64,000 bases of DNA. It comes from Paguma larvata. Its lineage: Eukaryota; Chordata; Mammalia; Carnivora; Viverridae. The stretch lies in NCBI GenBank assembly GCA_030068075.1, contig CM057823.1, positions 19,502,485 through 19,566,484 of the forward strand, written 5' to 3'. The first letter of the stretch is position 1. Each line of letters starts with the position of its first letter. The notes under the pieces are model-generated. The model was given only the letters and a program-made list of their open reading frames with translations. It was not told where the DNA came from and made no database searches. Positions 41,880 to 55,095 of the stretch are shown piece after piece. The position numbers and the translations under genes are program-made.

Positions 41880-42585
41880 CCTTTCTCCTGTTTTCTCAGT
41901 TTTATTGGGATGTAGTTGACATACATCACTGTATAAGTTTATGATATATAACGTAATGACTTGCCCTATATACATTGTGAAGTGATCACAATAAGTTTAC
42001 TTAGCATCCACCATCTCATCTATAGTAGAGACACTAAAAAAGCAAAAGTTTTCTTGGTGACGAGCACTGTTAAGAATTAGCTGTCTTTAATATTTAATAT
42101 ATATCATGCAGCAGTGTTAGCTGTACTCCTTTATGCCATATGTTACATTCCTAGTACTTCTTCATCTTGTAACTGGACGGTTGTACCTTTCCACCACCTT
42201 TTGCCAAATCCCCTCCCCACACCCCCACCTTTGGTAACCATAAATCTGATCTTTCTATTAGTTGTTTTATTTTTTATTTTAGATTACACACATGAGAGAG
42301 GTCATACAGTATTTGCTTTTCTCTGTCTGACTTATTTCACTTAGCATAATAATGCCCTCAAGGTCCATCCGTGTTTTCACAAGTGGCAGAGTTTCCTTGT
42401 TCTTTATTGCTGAGTGATACTCCATTGTGTATATACACTCACCTTCTTTATTCATCCGTTAGGTTATTTCCATGTCTTGGCTATTGTGAATAGTGCTGCT
42501 GTGAACCTGGGATGCAGATCTCTTTTGGAGTTATATGTTTTTATTTCCTTTGGATATATTTCCGGAAATTGAATTGAATTTTTGT
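41880..42585 (-). mobile_element. LINE-1 3' end, antisense
   Basis: Begins TTTTATTGGGATGTAGTTGA (3' end of L1 on the - strand) and passes CTTATTTCACTTAGCATAAT and GCTGAGTGATACTCCATTGT, then stops at the next L1 end. Confidence 0.8.
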
Positions 42586-43647
42586 TAGTTGATGATAATC
42601 GACAGGCAGTGTTGATGAGTTTCAGGTGTACATGGTGATTTGATATTTATATATATTATGAAATGATCACTACAGTAAGTCTTATTACCATCTATCATTA
42701 TACAGAGTTGTTACTGACTGTATTCCCTATGCTGTACATTACTTTCCTGTCTTACTTATTTTATTATTGGAAGATTGTACCTCTTAATCCCCTTCACCTA
42801 TTTCATCTGTCCGTCTCCCCCTTCTCTACAACCATCACTTCGTACTCTGTCTATGAGTCTGTTCCTGTGTTGTTTTGTTTGTTCATTTGTTTTGCTATTA
42901 GATACAAATATAACCGAAATCATACAGTGTTAGTTTTTCTCTTCATTTACAATAGTACCCTGTAGTCTATCAAGTTGTCACAAATGACAAGATTTCACTC
43001 TTTTATGGCTGAATAATATTCTGCTGTGTGTGTATAGACATATACACACATAATACACACTCGCATGCACATAAACACCACTTCTTTAATCCATATATTA
43101 TGCATATTTAGGTTGCTTCGATATCTTTGTTAATATAAATTGTGCTTCAGTGAACATGGGAGTGCATATGTCTTTTCCAATTAGTGTTTTTGTTTCCTTC
43201 AGATAAATACCTAGAAGTGGAGTGGCTGGATCTTTCGGTAGCCCCATTTTTAATTTGTTGAGTAAACAACAAACTGTTTTTCATAATGGCTCAGCAGTCT
43301 ACATTCCCACCAGCAGGTCATCAGGGTTCCCTTTTCTCCACATCCTCGCCAACATGTTATCGCTTGTCTTTTTGGTAATAGCCATTCTGACAGGTAAGTG
43401 ATATTTCATTGTGGTCTTGATATGCATTTCATCGTAGTTACTGATGTTCAGATCTTTTCATATGCCTGTTAACCATCTCTGTGTCTTCTTTGGAAAAATG
43501 TCTATTCAGGTCCTCTACCCATTTGTAATCATAATTGTATATTTTTTGCTATTGAGTTGGAAGAATTTTTTATACATTTTGGATATTAACCCTTAATCGG
43601 ATATGTCATTTGCAAATATCTTCTCCCATTCAGTAGGTTGCCTTTTT

Positions 43648-43833
43648 TTATTTTAACTTTTTTAATCTATGTTTATTTTTGAGAGAGAGAGAGAGGGGAG
43701 ACAGAGAACCCGAACAGGCTCCAGGCTCTGAGCTGTCAGCACAGAGCCCATCGTGGAGCTCGAACTCAAAGGATGCGAGATCACGACCTGAGCCAAAGTT
43801 TGATGCCCAACCAACTAAGCCACCCAGGGACCC
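43648..43833 (-). mobile_element. Feline-type SINE, reverse, inside L1
   Basis: Perfect 17-bp target-site repeats CAGTAGGTTGCCTTTTT at 43631-43647 and 43834-43850. The body has CCAGGCTCTGAGCTGTCAGC and GAGATCACGACCTGAGCC. It postdates the L1. Confidence 0.95.
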
Positions 43834-46711
43834 CAGTAGGTTGCCTTTTTGTTCTGTCGATGGTTTCCTTTGCTGTGCAGAGCTTTTTAGTGTGATGTAG
43901 TCATATTTGTTTATTTTTACTTACGCTGTACTTTTTGAAAGAGATGGATCCAAAATATTGCTAAATCCAATATCAAAGAGCTTATCGTTTTCTTCTAGTT
44001 TTGTGGATACATATTGTATATTTAAATGTGTTTAGTATGTTTTGATTTTACTTTTGTGTATGGTGTAAGAAAGTGGTCCAGTTTTCTCATCACCAGAGAG
44101 ACTGTTTTTCCCCAGTGTATGTTCTTGCCAACTTTGTCAAAGATCAGTTGACCACATAGTTGTGAACATGTTTCTGGGTTCTCTGTTCTGTTCCATTAAT
44201 CTCTGTGTCTGTTGCTGTGCCATTACCATACTGTTTTGATTCCTATAGCTTTGCAGTGTAGTTTGATATCCTCCGGGAGCATGATCCTCCAGCTTTGTTC
44301 TGTCTCAAGATTACTTTGGCTACTCAGGGTCTTTTGTGATTCCATACAGTTTTAATGTTACTTGTTTTAGTTTTGTGGACAATGCCATTGGTATTTTGAT
44401 AGGGATTGCACTGTTTCTGTGTGTCGCTTTGTGTAGTATGGACATTTTAACATTGTTAATTCGTCTAGTCCATGAGCATGGTGTATTTTCCCATTTGTGT
44501 CATCTTCAGTTTCTTTCATCAATGTCTTATAGTTTTCTGTATAGCAGTCTCTCATCTCCTCGGTAATATTTATTTCTAAGTATTTTATTTTTTCTGGTAT
44601 AATTGTCATTGGGATTATTTTCTTATTTTCTCTTTCTGATAGTAAGTTATTAGTGTATAGAAATGCAACAGTTTCAGTGTACTGATGTTGTATCCTGCAA
44701 ATTTACTGAATTCCTTTGTTCTAATATTTTTTGGTGGAGGCTTTAGGGTTTTCTATGTATAGTATCATGTCCCCTGCAAGTGACAGTTTTACTTCTTCCT
44801 TTTTAATTTGGATACCTTTTACTTCTCTTTTCCTTGCCTAATTGCTATGGCTATCTCTTCCAATAGTATGTTAAATAAAAGTGGTGAGGATGGGCATCCT
44901 TGTCTTGTTTCTACTCCTAGAAGAGCTTTTCACTGTTGAGTATGATGTTAACTAAGAGTTTATCATATGTGGCCTTTATTATGTTGAGGTACCTTTCCAC
45001 TATACCCACTTTGTTTATCATGAGTGAATATTGAATTTTTATGCATCTATTGAGATGATCTTATGATCTTTATCCTTTGTTTTGTTGATGTGGTTTATCA
45101 CGTTAATTGAGATGCAAATATTGAACCATCCTAGCATCCCCAGAATAAGTTCCACTTGATCATGATGAGTGATTCTTTCAATGTCTTGTTGTATTCGATT
45201 TGCTAATACATTGTTGAGAACTTTGGCATCTATGTTCATCAGGGATATTGGCCTGTAACTTTTTTTTTTCCCCTAGTTTAGGTATCAGGGTAATGCTAGC
45301 CTGTAGAATTAGTTGGGAACCATTTATTCCTCTTCTTTTTTTTTTTTTTTTTTTGAAATAGTTCAAGGAGAGGTATTAACCCTAAATATTTGAGAGAATT
45401 CACAAGTGAAGTCATCTGGTTTTGAACTTTTTTTGTTGGGAATTTTTAAATTACTGATTCAGTTTCATTACTAGTAATTAATTGATCTGTTCAGATTTTC
45501 TATTTCTTTTGGGTTTAGTCTAAGAAGATTGTGTATTTCTAGGAATTTATCCATTTTTTTCTAGGTCTTTCAATTTTTTGATACCTAATTGTTCATTGTA
45601 GGTAGTCTCTTATGATACTTCTCTTTCATTCCTGATTTTATTTTATTGAGTCCTGTCTCTTCTTTTCATGATGAGTCTTACTAAAATTTTTGCAGTTTAT
45701 CTTTCCAAAGAACTAGAGTTTAGTTTCATTGATCGTTTTCATTGTTTTTGTTTTGTTTTGTCTCTATTTCATTTATATCTACTCTGATCTTTATTTCCTT
45801 CCTTCTGTTAACTATGGGTTTTGTTGTTCTTCTAGTTCCTTGAGATGCAAGATTAGATTGTTTATTTGAGATTTTCCTTGTTTCTTGAGTTAGGACTGTG
45901 TTACTGTAAACTTCCCATTAGAACTGCTTTTGCTCTGTCTCAGATTTTGGAATGTTGTATTTTCACTTTCATTTGTCTCAAGGTATTTTTATTTTCCTTT
46001 TTGATATCTTCATTGACCCGTTGGTGGTTTATTAGCATGGTATTTAGTCTGCATGTGTTTGTGTTTTTTCATTTTCTACTTGTAATTGATTTCTAGTTTC
46101 ATACTTTTATGGTTGGAAAAGATGCTTCATATGATTTCAGTCTTCTTAAATTTATGGAGACTTATTTTGTGGCCTAACGTGATTTATCCTGGAGAATGTT
46201 CCATATGCACCTGAGAAGAATGCATGATTTGTTGTTTTAGATAGAATGCTGTGTATATATCTATTAAGGCCATTTGGTGTGTCATTTAAGGATAATGTTT
46301 TCTTAATACCTTTCTGTCTGGAAGATCTATCGTTTGAATTAAGTGGAATGTTAAAGTCTACTACTATTATTTTATTACTGTCAGTTTCTTCCTTTGTGTC
46401 TCTCAGGATTTAGGTGCTCCAAGGTTGGGTGCGTAAGTATTCATAAGTATTAAACCTTTTTGTTTGGTTGATTTTATTATTAATGCCCTTTGTTTCTTGT
46501 TACAGCCTTTGTTTTAAAGTTTGTCAGATACAAATACTGCTATTCCAGCTTTAGTCCATTTTTGTGGAATTCTCGTTTCTGCCTTCACCTTCAGTCCTTG
46601 TGTGTCTTTTCATCGAAGTGAATCTCTTATAGGCAGCGTCTTGTTTTTTTATCCATTCAACCATGCTTTGTCTTTTGACTGGAGCATTTAGTTCATTTGC
46701 ATTTTTAGTAA

Positions 46712-46890
46712 TTACTCGGTTAAGCATCTGACTTCAGCTCAGGTCATGATCTCACGGTTCAGGAGCTTCGAGCCCCACTTTGGGCTCTGGGCTGTCAGCA
46801 CAGATTCTGCTTCAGATTCTGTGTGTCTCTCTCTCCCCTCCTCTGCTCACACTGTCTCTCTGTCTCAAAAATAAAAATTTTTTTTAAATT
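46712..46890 (+). mobile_element. 5'-truncated SINE, sense, inside L1
   Basis: It lacks the first 20 or so bases of the head and begins at ACTCGGTTAAGCATCTGACT. The body has TCAGGTCATGATCTCACGG and the tail CTCAAAAATAAAAATTTTTT. Imperfect repeats TAGTAATTACT and TAGTAACTACT flank it. Confidence 0.85.
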
Positions 46891-48564
46891 ATAGTAACTA
46901 CTGATACGTATGAATTTATTGCCATTTTCTTATTTTTTTTCTGATTGTTTTATATTCTCTATTTCATTCTTCTTCTCTTTCATTGTGTTGATGACTCTCT
47001 CTAGTGTTACCCCTGGATTTCTTTTCCTTTACTGTGTATCTATTGTAGGGTTTTTGTTTGTCGTTACCAGAAGGTTCATATATAACAACCTATGTATATA
47101 GCAGTCTTTTTTAAGTTGATGGTTGCTTAGGTTGGAACACATTCTAAAGCAATAATTATTCCTCTGTCCCATGTTTTGTTTTTGATGTCATACTTTACAT
47201 CTTTTTATTTGTGAATCCCTTAAATGATTATCGTAGATAAAATTAATTTTGCTTCTTTTTTCTTTTAATCTTCATAATATCTTTATAACTGGCTGGTCCA
47301 TTGCCTTTACTATACTTTTGCTTTTATCAGTGAGATTTTTTCTTTCATATATTTTGTCATTTTTGGACTTTTCTTCTCTGCACAAAGGATCCCTATAATA
47401 TTTCTTGCAAAGCTGGTTTAGTAGTGATGAGCCCCCTTTTCTTGTCTGGGAAACCTTTTATTTTCCCTTCAATTCTGAATGGTAACCTTGCCAGGTAGAG
47501 TATTCTTGGTTGCAGGTTTTTTTGTTTTTGGGGTTTGGTTTTGTTTTGTTTTGTTTTTTTTCCAGCACTTTGAATATATTGTGACACTTCCTCTGGGCTG
47601 CAATGTTTCTTTTGAAAAATCAGCTGATAGTTCTGTGGTGGTGGGGGTTCCTTTGTGTATAACTAATTGCTTTTCCCTTGTTGCTTTTAAGATCCTCTAA
47701 GTTTTGATCTTTGAATCATAATGTATCTTGGTGTGGATCTCTGGGTTTCTGTTGTCTGGGCCTTGTGCTTCCTGGGCCCGCACGTTGTTTTCCTGTCCCA
47801 GGTTAGAGAAGTTGTCAGCCGTTATTTCTTCACATTAATTTTCTGCTCTTTTCTCTTTTCCTTCTGGGACCCCTGTGATAGGATTATCGGTGTTCTTGAT
47901 GTTTTCTCCAGAGATCCCTTAAACTCTTTTTTTATTCTTTTTTTCTTGTTCAATTTGTGTAGTTTCCACACCGCCCACTCTTCCAGATTGTCGATCCATT
48001 CTCATTTATCATCTAATCTGTTTATTCCCTCGAGTGTCGATTTCATTTCTGTTATTTCAGTCTTCAATTCAGCTTGGTGCTTTCTTCTGTTTTCTGTCTC
48101 TTTGCTGCAATTTTCACCTTGGCATCCATTCTTCTCCCAAGGTTAGTAAGCATCTTGATGACAATTACTAGATTAACCATCTAACTGGCAAATGGTTAGA
48201 TTTATCTAACTTTATAACTTATCATAATATCATAATTATATCAAATTTATCATAAATTTATTATAATTTATCTTTATAAAATGGAACTCTTTATCAGTTA
48301 GATTAACCATCTCCATTTTGTTTTGTTCCTTCCATTCTTTTTCTGTGGTTTTCTCCTAGTTTTTCTTTTGGAACATACTCTCCTGTCTCCTCATTTTGCT
48401 TCTCTTTGTTTTTTTCTACATATTAGGTTTACCATAGTTTACCTATGCCTGAATTAAGGGAGTAGCTTTTCGTAGGGGAGGCCACGAGTCCTGTGGGGTC
48501 ACTGGTCGGCAGGGATGACCCCTGCCCGTAACCAATGCTGGTGTGTCGGTAGGTGTGGTAATCC

Positions 48565-51500
48565 CACTGTAGTATTTTGAGGATTCTCCATACTGTTTTC
48601 CATAGTGGTCGTGCCAGTTTGCAGTTCTGCCAACAGTGCACAGGTGTTCCCTTTTGCCCCCATCCTCACCAGCATTTGTTAGGTCCTGTCTTGTTGAGGA
48701 TGGCCACCTTACCAGGCATAGGGTGACATGTCCGCTATTTTGATTTGCATCTTTTTGTGTACCTGCTGCCTTTCGTTGGTCTTCCTTGGGGAAATGTCTA
48801 GTTACGTCTTCTGCCCATTTTTAAATTGAATTATTTTTCTTTTTGCTCTTGAGTTTTTATAAGTTCTTTATATTTTTTGGATATTAACTCCACATCAGAT
48901 ATATGGTTTGCAAATATTTTTATCCCTTTTCATAGGTTATCTTTTCACTTTGTTGTTCCTTTTGCTGTACAAAAGCTTTTTAGTTTGATGTAATCCCAGT
49001 GGTTTATTTTTTATTTTATTGTTTGCGCTTATATCCAAAAACAGTCATGGCCAAGACCCATGCCAAGGAGCTTTTTTCCTTTGTTTATTTATAGGAGTTT
49101 CAGTCCTAAGTTTGTCTTTAATCCATTTTGAGTTAATTTTTGTAAATAGTATAAGATAAGTGTCTAGTTTCATTCTTTAACATGAGAATATCCAATTTCC
49201 TAGCACCATTCAGTGAAGAGACTGTCTTTTTTTGGTTGTGTATTCTTGGCTCCCTTGTCAAATATTAGCTGACCATATAAGCCCATATTTATCTGGAGCT
49301 CTCAGTTCTGTTCAGTTGATCTGTTTGTCTGCTTTTGTGATAGTACCATTCTGTTTTGATTACTGTAGCTTTATAGTTAGCTTGAAATTAGGAAGTATGA
49401 TAGCTACCACTTTTTTCCTCTTAGGATTATCTTTCGCTGTTCAGAGTCTTTTGCTTTTCCATATAAATTATAGGATTTTTCTCTCCTTCTGTAGAAAAGT
49501 GCCGTTGGAAGCTTGATAGATACCATATTGGAGCTATAGATTGCACTAGGTGGTATGGACATTTTAACAATATTAATTTTTCCAGTCTGTGAACACAGGA
49601 TACCTTTCCATTTATTTGTGTTTTCTTCAATTTCTTTCATCAATGTATTCTTGTTTACAAAGTAGAGATTCTTTACTTCCTTGGTTAAATTTATTCCTCA
49701 ATATTTTATTGGTTTTGATGCTGTTGTAAATGGGATGATGTTCTTTATTTCTTTTTCAGGTAATTTGTTATAGTTAATTTAATGTTAATTTAATATCCTG
49801 CAACTTTACTGAATTTGGTGATTAGATCTAATGTTTTTTTGGTGGCGTCTTTAGGATTTTTAAAAAAAAAAATTTTTAAATGTTTGTTTACTTTTGAGAG
49901 AGAGACAGAGCACAAGTGGAGGAGGGGCAGAGAGAGAGGGAGACACAGAATCTGAAGCAGGCTCCAGGCTCTGAGCTGTCAGCACAGAGCCTGATGCAGG
50001 GCTCGAATCCATGAACTTCAAGATCATGACCTGAGCCCAAGTCGGACGCTTAACCGACTGAGCCACCCAAGCATCCCTTTTGGATTTTCTGTTTATAAAA
50101 TTATGTTATGTACAAATAGAGACAATTTTATTTCTTTTCATTTCTGATGCTTTTTCTTTCTTTCTTGCCTGATTGCTCTGTAAGGACTTCCAATACAATG
50201 CTGATTATGAATGGTGAGAATGGGCACTCTTGTCATGTTCCTTGTCTTAAAGGAAAAGATTTCAACCTTTCACCGTTGAATATTATATTAGATGTAGGCT
50301 TATCATATATAGCCTTTATTATCTTTAGGTTCATTCCTTCTATATGTAATTGTTGGGAGTTTTTATCATGAAAGGACACTGCACTTTTTTCAAATGCTTT
50401 TTCTGCATCTATTGCAGTGATCACGAGTTTTGTTTTGTTTTTTTTTCATTCTATTAATGCCATGTGTCACATTGATTGGTACATGTTGAGCCATCTTTGC
50501 ATCCCAGGTATAAATCACCCTTGATCATTGTAAATGATCCTTTTCATGAGCTGAAAAGGATCTACAGTTGACAGAATTCTGTTGAGAATTTTTGCATCTC
50601 TATCATCAGGGATGTTGGTTCACAGTTTTCTTTTCTGGTATTGTCTTTTTCTGGCTTTGGATACTGGTGATTGTTGGCTTGTAAAAGGAGTTTGGTAGTG
50701 CCCCTTCTCTTTGATTTATTTTGGAAAAATTTCAGACGGATCAGTTAATTTTATTTCAAATATTTGGTAAAATTTACTAGCAAAGACATTTAGTCTTGGA
50801 ATTTTCTTCATTGGAAGAGTTTTAATTACTGACTAAATCTCCACACTAATAAATGCTGTAATTCAGACTGTTCTTGATTCAGTCTCAGTAGATTTGTATG
50901 CTTCCAAGAATTTTTACATTTCTCCTAGGTTTTCCTGTTTGTTGGCATGTAAATTGTTCATAGTAGCCTTTTATGGTTCTTCGTATTTCTGTAGTAGCCG
51001 TTGTAATATCTCCTTGTTGGATTCATAATTTTTTTTATTTGGTTCCTCTTTTTTTCTTGATTTATCTAATAGTTTGTCAATTTTATATTTTCAAAGAACT
51101 ACCTCTTAGTTTGGTTAATCTTTTCTACTGGATTTCTGTTCTATCCTTCATTTATTTCTGCTGTGATCTTTACTTTTTCCTTTCTTATTCTATCTTGGGG
51201 CTCATTTTGTTATTCTTTTTCTGCTTCTTATTTATCTGGTAGGTTCTTTGCCATGAGCTTTTCTCTTCAAATTGCTTTTCCTTCCTCTCAGAAGTTTTGG
51301 TATGTTGTGTTTCCATTGTCATTTGTCTCAAGTTACTTTATTTTCCCTTTAATTTCCTCTTTGATCCTTTGGTTGTTCAGGAGAAGGTTGTTTAATTTCC
51401 TTTTTTTTCTGCAGTTTTCCTCTTGTTATGGTCAGAGAAGACATTTGGTATGATTTCATTGTTCTTAAATTTGCTAAGAATTGTCTTTTGTTCTAACATA

Positions 51501-54500
51501 TGTTCTATCCTAGAAAAATGTTCCATTTATACCTGGGAAGAATATATTCTGCTGTTCAGATAGAATGTTCTGTATATTACTCTTAAGTCCATTTTGTGTG
51601 TAGGTTGTTCACATCTGCTTTTTCCTTACTGATTACTGTCCGCATGATCTACCCACTGTTGAGTATTCAAATCCCCTACTCTTACTGTATTGTTGCTTAT
51701 TTCTCCTTTTAGGTCTGTTCTTTTTTATGTTTTTATGTGCTCTGATTGTAACACCAGGTATATAAATATCTACAATTGTTAGGTTATCTTGATGTATAGA
51801 CCCGTTTACCAGTGACCTCCTTTGTTTCTTTTTTTAATTTTTAAAGTCTGTTTCTATTTTGTCTAATGCAAGTTCCCCTGCCCTTTTTTTTTTTTTTTTT
51901 TTTGGTTACCAATTGCTTAAAATGCCTTTCTTCACACTCAGTCTGTTTGCCTTTAAGGCTGAAGTGGGTTTCTGGGAGGACAGAATATTGTTGGGTCTTG
52001 TTATTTTAATCCACTTAGCCTTTCTGTGTCTTTGTATTGGGGAATTTAATCTGTTGACATTTAAGGTAATTATTGATAAGGATTTACTGTTTCCTTTTTG
52101 TTGTTTTGTGGTTTGTTTTATGGATCCATTGTTCCTTGTTTCTTATCCTGTTGTATTTGTGGTTTGATGTCCTGTCATTATGGGTATGCTTTGACTTGGG
52201 ATCTTCTTTTGTGTAATTACTACAGGTTTTTCCCTGTAGGTACCATGAGGCTTACATATCTTAAAATTTAGCACCCTATTTTAAACTAAGAGCATCTTTG
52301 AGTTACTTCTTTATACTTCTCACATTCTAATGTTGTAATTTACACATTTTCTTATTGTGTAATTAATAACAGACTATTGAAGACAATTACTTTTACTATG
52401 TTTGTTTTTAACTTTTAAACTAGTGTCTTATGTCTTACACACCACCGTCATCCTCTTACAGAATCCATTTTTAACTATAAATACCAGTGATTTGTACACT
52501 GCCTACTTACATTTCTATGCTGTTCACTAGTAATCTTTTATTTTCACTCAAAGAACTCCCTTTAGCATTTCTTGGAAGGTAGGTCTGGTGGTAATGAACT
52601 CCCTCAGCTTTTGTCTGTCTGAGAAAGTCTATCCTCTACTTCTGAAGGACAGCTTTGCCAGGTATAGAATTCTTGATTGAAACTTTGGCTTTTCTTTTTG
52701 TCTCCCAGGATTTTGAATGTCATCCCATTGTTTTCTGTCCTGAAAAGTTTCTGTTAAGTGGTCCACCTTTATTTAGCCTTATTTGGAGTTCCCTTTTATG
52801 TAACCTCTCTTTTCTTTTGCTGCTTTCAAAATTCATGGTCTTTGACTTTTGCCATTTAATTGTAAAGTGTTTTGATTTAGCCCCATTTGGGTTCAGCCTG
52901 TTTGGGCTGAACTGGACGTGGATGTCTTTTTCTCTACCCAGGTTTGGGAAGTTTTCAGCCATTATTGCTTTAAATACACTTTCTATTTCTTTTCCTCTTT
53001 CTAGAATTCCCATAATGCAAATACTACTTGCTTTCATTGTGGCCTGTAATTCCTATAGCCTCTTTTCACTTTTTTTCATTCTTTCTTTTTTTCTTTTTGC
53101 ACCTCTGATTTCAGTGGTTCTGTTTCTTTCCAGTTTACTGCCTTGTTTTTCTGTATGGTTGGGTCTGCTTTGGAAACTCTTTATTGAATTCTTCAGTTAT
53201 ATTTTTCACTCTAGGATTGGGGGTTTGTGGGTTTTCTGATGATTTCTGTTTCTTTGTTGAACTTCCTGTTCATGTGTATTGTTTTCATAATTTTATTTAG
53301 CTGTCTGTGTGTTCTTATAGTTCACTAAACTTTATGAGAATTGTTCTGAATTCTTTATCTGACAGCTCACAGATCACCATTTCTTTTGGGTCAGTTACTA
53401 GAGGTTCATTTCTGTTGGTGGTATGTCACACTTACCTGCTTTTTCAAGATCTTTGATTCCCTTATGTTGGTATCTGTGCCTTTCTTTTAGTAAGTGGTCT
53501 CCTCTCTCAGAGTCAGTGTGTTTGATTTGGCAGAGACATTTCTTCACCAGCTTAGTCTGGGTTTCTGGACCTGTCTGCTGGTAATATCCTTGGATAGGTG
53601 GGGTCTCCTATTAGAGTTTATTTTTAGGCAAGGCAGCTGTTAATGCTCTGAGGTAAGAGGTACGTCACTGGCTAAGAATAACTGGGTAACACTGCTGGCT
53701 TGATTCCCTCCTCAAGTGGGGCTGTGAGATGATTTTTGTGATTTCCTAGAATCTCTGGTTAGGCTTACTAGAATATTGGGACTGGGTACTACATTTGGGT
53801 TCACTCAGGTATGAACAGCTTCTCTGCCCTTGCAGGGCAGCAAGATAGGACCCAGGGGCTGCACAGCTTGTATGGGGACCTGATTCAGGCAACAGTGTGC
53901 ACTTAACATCCTGGTCCCATGAGGCCACTGGTTTTGTTCTACATATGTGGAAAACCCAGAGCTATGGTCTATTCAAGTGACACTGTAAATGGGGCCGTTG
54001 GATGAGCTATGCATTTTCCTCTGTGCTCTGGTAAGGTTATCTGTGTGGGTGGGTTGAAGGCTGGATTCAGCAATAAGTGGGCTACTACAGATTACTTTCT
54101 CTGGTTGGGTGCAGCAGGGGAAGCAGCTCAAAGTCATCAGTGCTCTTTCCTGGACTCCAGCCGACCCATTCCTCAAAGCCCCTGGCCAAACAGGCCACTG
54201 GATTTGCTCTGGGCGCCATCACTTCTGCCCACCTACTTCTTGGTTTAAGAGTTGCTGGGCCACGCATCTTCCAGGTGTTGTGGCCAGCCCTTCCTGTTTG
54301 TTAGATGGGGCAGGGGGGCCATGTTTGTAGGCACAGGGGCTGGAGAGAGCCAGGTCTTTGGTTCCTGTGTGGGCAGAGACTGGAAGGGCCTACTTCAGGC
54401 GATTCCCAAATTTTCCTGACTAGAATTTCTGATCCGGAGGGGCTGGGGGCCATGATCTGCAGCAGGGGCAGCTGTGGCTCAGCTCTTCTGCCAGGGCATG

Positions 54501-55095
54501 GGCAGAGCAGGCACCAAGCCAGCAGAACTCTTCCTCTGGGGACCCAAATTTGGCAGGCCTGAACCCTACCAAATTACCCGGTCAGACTGTGTCACTGACC
54601 TGGCTTGCAGATGACCACTGGTTGGGACTACTTCTCCACCTGCGCTCATAGGAACTCCGTCTTCAAGACCCAAGTGCTGGTTGTTGGAAGCCCCTCTCCC
54701 CTTCTGTCTCAGGCTCCTGGCGGTTGAGCCCCACAGCTTTCCCTGAAGTCCTTGTGGAGTGAAACCAGAGTATGGGCTGCAACTAAGCACAATGTATTGA
54801 GAAGGCAGGGGCTGGATATCACCCAGGGGCCCTCCCCACTGGAGGAACCACAGGCTTAGGGGAGGAGTTGCCACTGAAGCCAGCACGGGGGAGGGAGTGG
54901 GGTCACCATGTAGCCGTTCCTCTTACCCTTCCAGTGCATTCCATCTTGGTCTCTGTTGTGCTGTGGGGTGCCTTAGCCTCACTGCTGTGCTCTAGGACCC
55001 TCTCATTGGTGTCCTGTCCAGGAATAGTTGTTAGTTGCTTTCTTATGAAGGGGAGTCAAGTCAGGAACTACCTATGTCACCATCTTGGTGATGTT
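48565..55095 (-). mobile_element. LINE-1 with preserved 5' end but missing 3' end, antisense
   Basis: From the right, the - strand starts with an L1-type leader (ATCACCAAGATGGTGACATA at about 55.09 kb) that is GC-rich to about 53.5 kb. ORF1 and ORF2 regions follow, and the copy ends in the ORF2 C-terminal part ([20 protein letters not shown] near 48.6 kb). Many stops break it. L1 copies usually lose the 5' end, so a missing 3' end suggests a later deletion or recombination with the neighbouring copy. A SINE is inserted at 49861. Open frames of 143 and 194 codons on the + strand are shadows. Confidence 0.75.
49861..50077 (-). mobile_element. Feline-type SINE, reverse, inside L1
   Basis: Tail AAATGTTTGTTTACTTTTGA, body CTCCAGGCTCTGAGCTGTCA, head CGGACGCTTAACCGACTGAG. 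Short imperfect flanking repeats (TTAGGATTTT / TTTGGATTTT). Confidence 0.93.

Larger units (their letters stand above)
42586..48560 (-). mobile_element. Long degenerate LINE-1, antisense, with two SINE insertions
   Basis: Starts with another L1 3' end (GTTTCAGGTGTACATGGTGA) and runs for almost 6 kb. Broken ORF2 is visible at 44609-44367 (KYLEINITEEMRDCYTENYK) and 45239-45039 ([20 protein letters not shown]). The endonuclease side lies near 46 kb and the ORF1/leader side at 47-48.5 kb. SINEs interrupt at 43648 and 46712. A 14-bp repeat TAGATTAACCATCT recurs 130 bp apart at 48169 and 48299 in a local A/T-rich expansion. Confidence 0.8.

Noticed and set aside
48169..48312. 14-bp direct repeats as the target-site duplication of a 130-bp insertion
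   Set aside because: The enclosed sequence still contains expected L1 text (GGAACTCTTTATCAG), so it is a local expansion inside L1, not a clean insertion.
52655..53239. 194-codon + strand open frame rich in Phe, Leu and Ser
   Set aside because: It is the reverse strand of L1 sequence; the hydrophobic look comes from T-rich antisense L1.
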